Positions 52,901 to 58,900 of a stretch of 64,000 nt of DNA are shown one piece after another. Source of the DNA: Plazaster borealis (taxonomy: Eukaryota; Echinodermata; Asteroidea; Forcipulatida; Labidiasteridae). The notes below the pieces were generated by a model that was given only the letters and a program-made list of their open reading frames with translations, made no database searches and was not told the DNA's origin. Within the stretch, counting starts at the first letter, position 1; each line of letters begins with the position of its first letter. Location of the stretch: NCBI GenBank assembly GCA_021014325.1, contig CM037474.1, forward strand, positions 7,729,130 through 7,793,129. Reading direction: 5' to 3'. The position numbers were made by a program, and so were the translations under genes.

Positions 52901-55900
52901 TTATTGTGAAATAATAAATAAACCATTTATCTATCTATTGTATCTATCTGTTTATCAAACAGACACCTGCTGGACATGTATCATTTTTTCCTTGTTCTTT
53001 CTTTCTTTTTAATTTTGTTTATTTATTTATTTATTTGTATTTATTTTATTTATTTATGTTTATGTTTATACATTTATTTATTTATTCATTATGGTTTTTT
53101 CCATCTTCTTGTGAGTGTGTGTGTGTGTGGGGGAGGGGCCCTTACCACATGAATGTTTACCCGGAAACAAGTGCAAAAGAAATTTGGTGCACAAAAAATC
53201 ACATTTGTTCAAAACAGATTATATATATATTAATGTACTACTTCTTACATATTTGATAAATTTTATAAATTTTCTCAGGATATTTGAGATAATTAATATA
53301 ATTCAATCATTTCTTTAAATTATTAATCTTCCATGAATATTTGCAAACACCGGTAAAGCCATCCTCAGTAAATGAAATTACTCTATTACTCTGAGAACAA
53401 TTGCTCAACTAGAGGTGCACAATGTACACACTGTTTGTAGTCACAACATAATAAATAGCATTGCCTTACCTTATAATATGCCAGTGCATTATTGATCATA
53501 AGCTCTACATCTGTTGCCATTTGATCTACAGTATCATACTCTTCCATCTTCAGTCGTTGCTGAATCTTCAACAAGTCAATGGGACTAGTTACCACATCAT
53601 AATATTCAGGCGCTCCTCTACAAAAGCAACATTGAAAAATAGCCTCAAAGAGTCATTTCAAAAACTTCCGTCATGTCTGTTGTTTACTGAAATAACTCAC
53701 ACTGGCTTAAAAAGTGGCACATTCACTGGCCCAAAATGGCACATACATGTTGAAGTTCTGTTTTAATTAAAATAATAACTAGAAATTCAGTTTTTGTGGC
53801 TTCACAATTCTGCATGATCTCATGGTTCATGTCTCATGATTCAAGATTCGAGATTCATAAGGTTGATGTCACCAGATGGCACTTTAAGCCTGTAATGTAC
53901 GACGACGTCAACAATTTAATACAAATTCAACATCTGTCCTCGAGGTGTAATATTAAAAAGTGTAATGATTTATTCAGGAGTTTGGATTTTATGAAACGAT
54001 AACTTTTGAAATAATGTCACCAGAGGGCGCTGCGTATATTGATGACATCATCATTAAAATTATTTCAAAAGGCCAAGGGTCAATTAGTTATTTCATAAAT
54101 GAAATCCATATTCCACCTCCCTTTCATGGTGGCTACAGAGCTGAAATTAAAGGTCAACTTGAACAAATCACTAAAACTAATTTGAATGTTTATTATGTGT
54201 TAAGTTATTGCTTGGTCATAAGTTTTAAGTTTTTCTGCACTGCAATTTTGTTGAAATTTGATCGGAAAAACTAGCAACCCCCCCCCCCCCCCCATTTTTG
54301 ATCTAGTGGACTTTTTTCGAACCGCGTACTCGAGCAGTTGAGATTCACTAATTGTCAAGACCTAATTCAAAATATCTGCTCAGGCTTACATGTCATAGTG
54401 AAATAACAAAGGGTTCGAGAGTTAGCAACCACTATCAGCGGATATCTAGACTATCTGACCAGGCTTACATGGAAGTAAACAACACAACCTTTGAGAGCTA
54501 TCCATGGTTATGGTTAACAACTACATGTACTACATGTATGTGCAGACATCTGGATTTATCCAAACTGTTTCCCCAGGCTTAGGTGTAATGTTATGTACCA
54601 TTTTGTATGTACTGTACGTCAAAATTCCTGGAATTTTTTCCTCAACTGATGTTATCACCAGTTACTACAAGCAGGCAATAATCATTGTAACTATACGAAC
54701 CTTCGCTTTGGTACCCTGATGAGAGCTTCACATACCAGTCTTCCATCTTCAGTTTTATAGTTCCTGATGGTATCATACAGCTCCTGGATAATCCCAGCCT
54801 GCCATTAAGTAAATCAAGTTGATTTCCATTATTGTCACTCTATAATAATACTTTTTTCTTAATCTATTTGGGAACAACACTTTTCGTTAAAGCTAGCAAC
54901 CAGCAGGTGTTTATTGATTTTGATTGATTCTGTTCTGCAGTATCAATTGAGTACTGAGTTATCATGTGCTTTTGGATTCTGGTGGTCCTGTTGTTTATAA
55001 TAATGGAGTGCTATAGCTTCTTCGCCAGTTCACTTCGGGATTAAAAATCCTTTTCCCGATACCCATGCTGGACTATATTCAGTCAAAAAGCAACAATTTT
55101 TTCTAGTCATTAATAATTTGTTTTGTCAATGAAACTCCGTTTGGACACCCCATATAAAGACGTTTCTCATTGACACGTTGCAGACTTTAGGCCTAATGGC
55201 TCATATTTTTGTAGTCTTGTTTCTGATGCACAATCCTGGAGAGAGATGACAATGCAGTATAATCTGTCTTTACAAAATCTTGGCTGGTGAAAGGAACAGG
55301 TCTTCAACAAGGCATTAGGCACAGATTCAACCAATGAGTTAAACCGTTTATTGCTTGCAGTGCCTTTTGACCACAGGGAAACTGCCACAGTGCCTCACCA
55401 CACGTGGCATGTTGACACGAATAACAACAAACATGCACAGAAACTCGAATGCCAGTTTATAAGACCACCACTGCATGTTGCGTAAGAGTTTTGCACATTA
55501 TCAGGGATAAGATTTGATGTCTGTGAAAATTCCTGAAAACTGGCTCTAGACCCGGAACTTCCCAGATGTTACAATTCAGGAGGTTTACAGACTCTGTGCA
55601 TCACCAGAAATACCAAACTACAGGTTTGGAAACAATGTGGACTATTTCTTTCTACCTTTGGTAACTGCTTTACTTATTTCAAGAAAATTTAAAGGCTCAA
55701 TGAGATTTTGAGGAATCACACTCCTGCATTATTGCGTCCTTCGAAGCGAACTGGTTAAATTGTATTTGTCATTGTTGTACTTTGTATGGCACATCCTCAA
55801 AACTGACTGTCGGTAAACTGTTTGCCCAGTCGGCCAAATTTTTTGAACAGAAGACTCCCCAAGATACCAAACTGGTAGGCCATTATCAGTAAATAAATTG

Positions 55901-58900
55901 TATAAGAAAAGGCCTTGAACTGGTCCACCGATTCTGCAGACTTGGCTGACTCTGCTGACCAGCCCATTGATTGAACAAACAAAGGATTATCCTATTGACT
56001 AAAGGATCAATTTTCTGGTGTCAAGTACTGTCTTGTTGTTGCTGGCAAACCACAGCAATAACCGTTTTGCAACACAATCAAGACTATAGCAATGACAGTA
56101 AATTAAGTCATTTATTCTACCAATCATCTCATGCCAAGCACACACTGAAAAGGACCCTACCACTTTTAAAAAGGGGCGAGGGGTGTGCTGAATTCAAGTA
56201 ACAGAAACAACATACATGTACACCAAACTAACCACATGTGTGCAGAAAAGAAAACAAGACAAACAAGAATGGTGTGTTGACAAACATGCCCCGCTGAGAT
56301 TAACCTCATTCTTGAGTTAGCACTTAGACAAAATTTCTTTTTTTTAGCCATAATTACCTTGAAATTTGTTGTTGGGGGTCCAAAAACAATAGGCTTCTGG
56401 GGGATCCCAAGACCAATCCACACATCAAGTTTGGAGTTCATATGCCAAGACCTTCTTGAGTTATCACTCAGACATTACTTCTTTTGTTTTAGTCATAATG
56501 ACCTTGACATTTGTTGTAAGGAGTCCAAAAACAAAAGGCTTGTGGGGGATCCCAAGACCAATCCACATACCAAGTTTGGAGTTGATATGCCGTGTCTTCC
56601 TTGAGTTATCACTAAGACAACATTTCTTTTGTTTTAGCCATAATGACCCTGACATTTGTGGTAGGGGGTCCAAAAACGATAGGCTTCTGGGAGATCCCGA
56701 GACCAATCCACACATCAAGTTTGGAGTTGATCATATGCCAAGTCCTTCTTGAGTAATCGCTTGGACAATGATTGTACACACACACACCCGCACGTGTGTA
56801 AACACCGGCAATCATGGACCCTCCTTTGTTTAACTCTTTGTGTTAGCAACCATGGACCACAATGTTTTCCTTTGTGATAGCAACCATGGACCTATTATCC
56901 CTTTTGTTATAGGTCTACGGTTTGAATGTGGATACCTACCCACACACACACGCACCCACGTGTGTAAACACATGCAATCGTGGACCCTCCTTTGTTCAAC
57001 TCTTTGTGATAGCAACCGTGGACCACAATGTTTTCCTTTGTGATAGCGACCGTGGACCTATTGTCCCTATTTTGTTATAGGTCCACAGTTTGAATGTGGA
57101 TACCTACCCGCACACACACACACACAAGGAAGAACAAGGCAAATTATGCCCCTTATGCTTGCTTCGCCGGCGGGGCATAAAAATAAAAAATACTTATAAA
57201 TACATGTAATGATATATTTTTGTTGTTAATAGGCTGTTTAAAGGGACACGTTGCCTTGGATTGGACGAGTTGGTCTTAAAAAAGCATTTGTAACCGTTTG
57301 TTATAAAATGCATATGGTTAGAAAGACTTTACACTTAACCCTTTCAGCCCCAATGGTGACTATAGTCGCCCAAGATAACACACAAAAAAGCACTCAAGCC
57401 TGAGCACAAAGGCCATTTGTTAAAAAGCTGTAGTTTTGTCCATGTTCACCCTCCATACCCAAGCTTACCATCATTGGAAAGAGAAAGATCGGATCTTTTA
57501 AACGGTGGTTAAATATAACAGGGTTGCTATTATGCAATCACTTCAAATTGGAGTGGAACGATCCGAAATGACAAACACCTACGGAGCGCCATATGGTTGT
57601 GTGCAAAAAAGTGTTTGGGTTTACAGAACACACTTGGGAAACAAAGACCAAGAACTGGGACAATTATTGGCTGATATCAATGATTTTTAAATTATATGAA
57701 AGGAAATTCAATGAGTAAGACAATTTTTATAACTTATTATGCTCTAAAATGAAATCTTCAAGGTAATAATAGAGTTTGTAAAATCAAACTTTGAACACAA
57801 GCTTCCTGTTGTGTGAGAATGTGTGCTTCACGCTTGAGAGGTCAAACAACGTGGGCCACAGCGGTTGTTTATGTCAAAAGAACTTGGGGCTGAAAGGGTT
57901 AAAGTAGAATACAATGATCCACACAAATATGCCTCGAAATTGCATGGTTTTCCTTTTACATCGTGAACAAACACGGTCGGCCATTTTGTGGAGTCAAATT
58001 TTTGACTCCACAAAATGGCGGACCATGTTAGTTCACAAAGTAAAAGGAAAACCATGCAATTTCGAGACATATTTGTGTGGATCATTGTATTCTACTTTTA
58101 TAATGTCTTTCTAACCATATGCATTTTATAACAAACGGTTACAAACGCTTTTTTTAAGACCAACTCGTCCGATCCAAGGCAACATGTCCCTTTAGTTTAC
58201 ATCAAAATAAATATGGTATTTGCACGTTGAAGCGATCACATGTGTGAGAACTTTTCCATAGAATGTTCAAGTACATGTCTTTACATTTTTACTAACACAC
58301 AGAATATGAGATAAATCGGCAGGTCAATGGGCAAACTTGTAACTATGGCCTCTAGAAAAGTATTGAAGAGAAAGGATAAAGCATGAGTCCATGTTTAAGA
58401 TGCGACGGTGTGCATTTCACCCCAATAAGGCCCCCCAAAAAAGTTATGTTTCCAATTAAATGTCATTTAAAAACAGGGGCGGTAGGTCGAGAATTCTTTT
58501 TTTTTTTCCTTTTTTTTTTTCCATTCTGATATTGTTTGAAGAGTGTTTAAAAAATGCCCCACTTACATGATTCAATTCATTACAAAAAATATTGAGTGAC
58601 CAAAAACTGCTCCAAAGGTACGCAGTAGATGTTGCCGGTCAATATGGTGGTACGATTTTGTCCGATACGTTTCAAAAAAATTGAGATTTATTGGCTCAAA
58701 CGATGTCCAAAATGGTCTCCACATGTATAGATATTTTATTAGAATTTCGGGGAGTTGTCCCTATTTATCGATTTGGATCAGCCTAATGCAGACCAACATT
58801 TTCACATTTTCTGTGGGTCGGATTTTTCACACAAACTGAACAGGCCACTGAAAGTGGATGGAATAAAACAGTTTTCCCCTCTATGCGACTTTTTCTTATT

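Noticed and set aside
52975..53095. Replication or matrix-attachment function for the TTTA-rich run
   Set aside because: A simple repeat alone does not support such a function.
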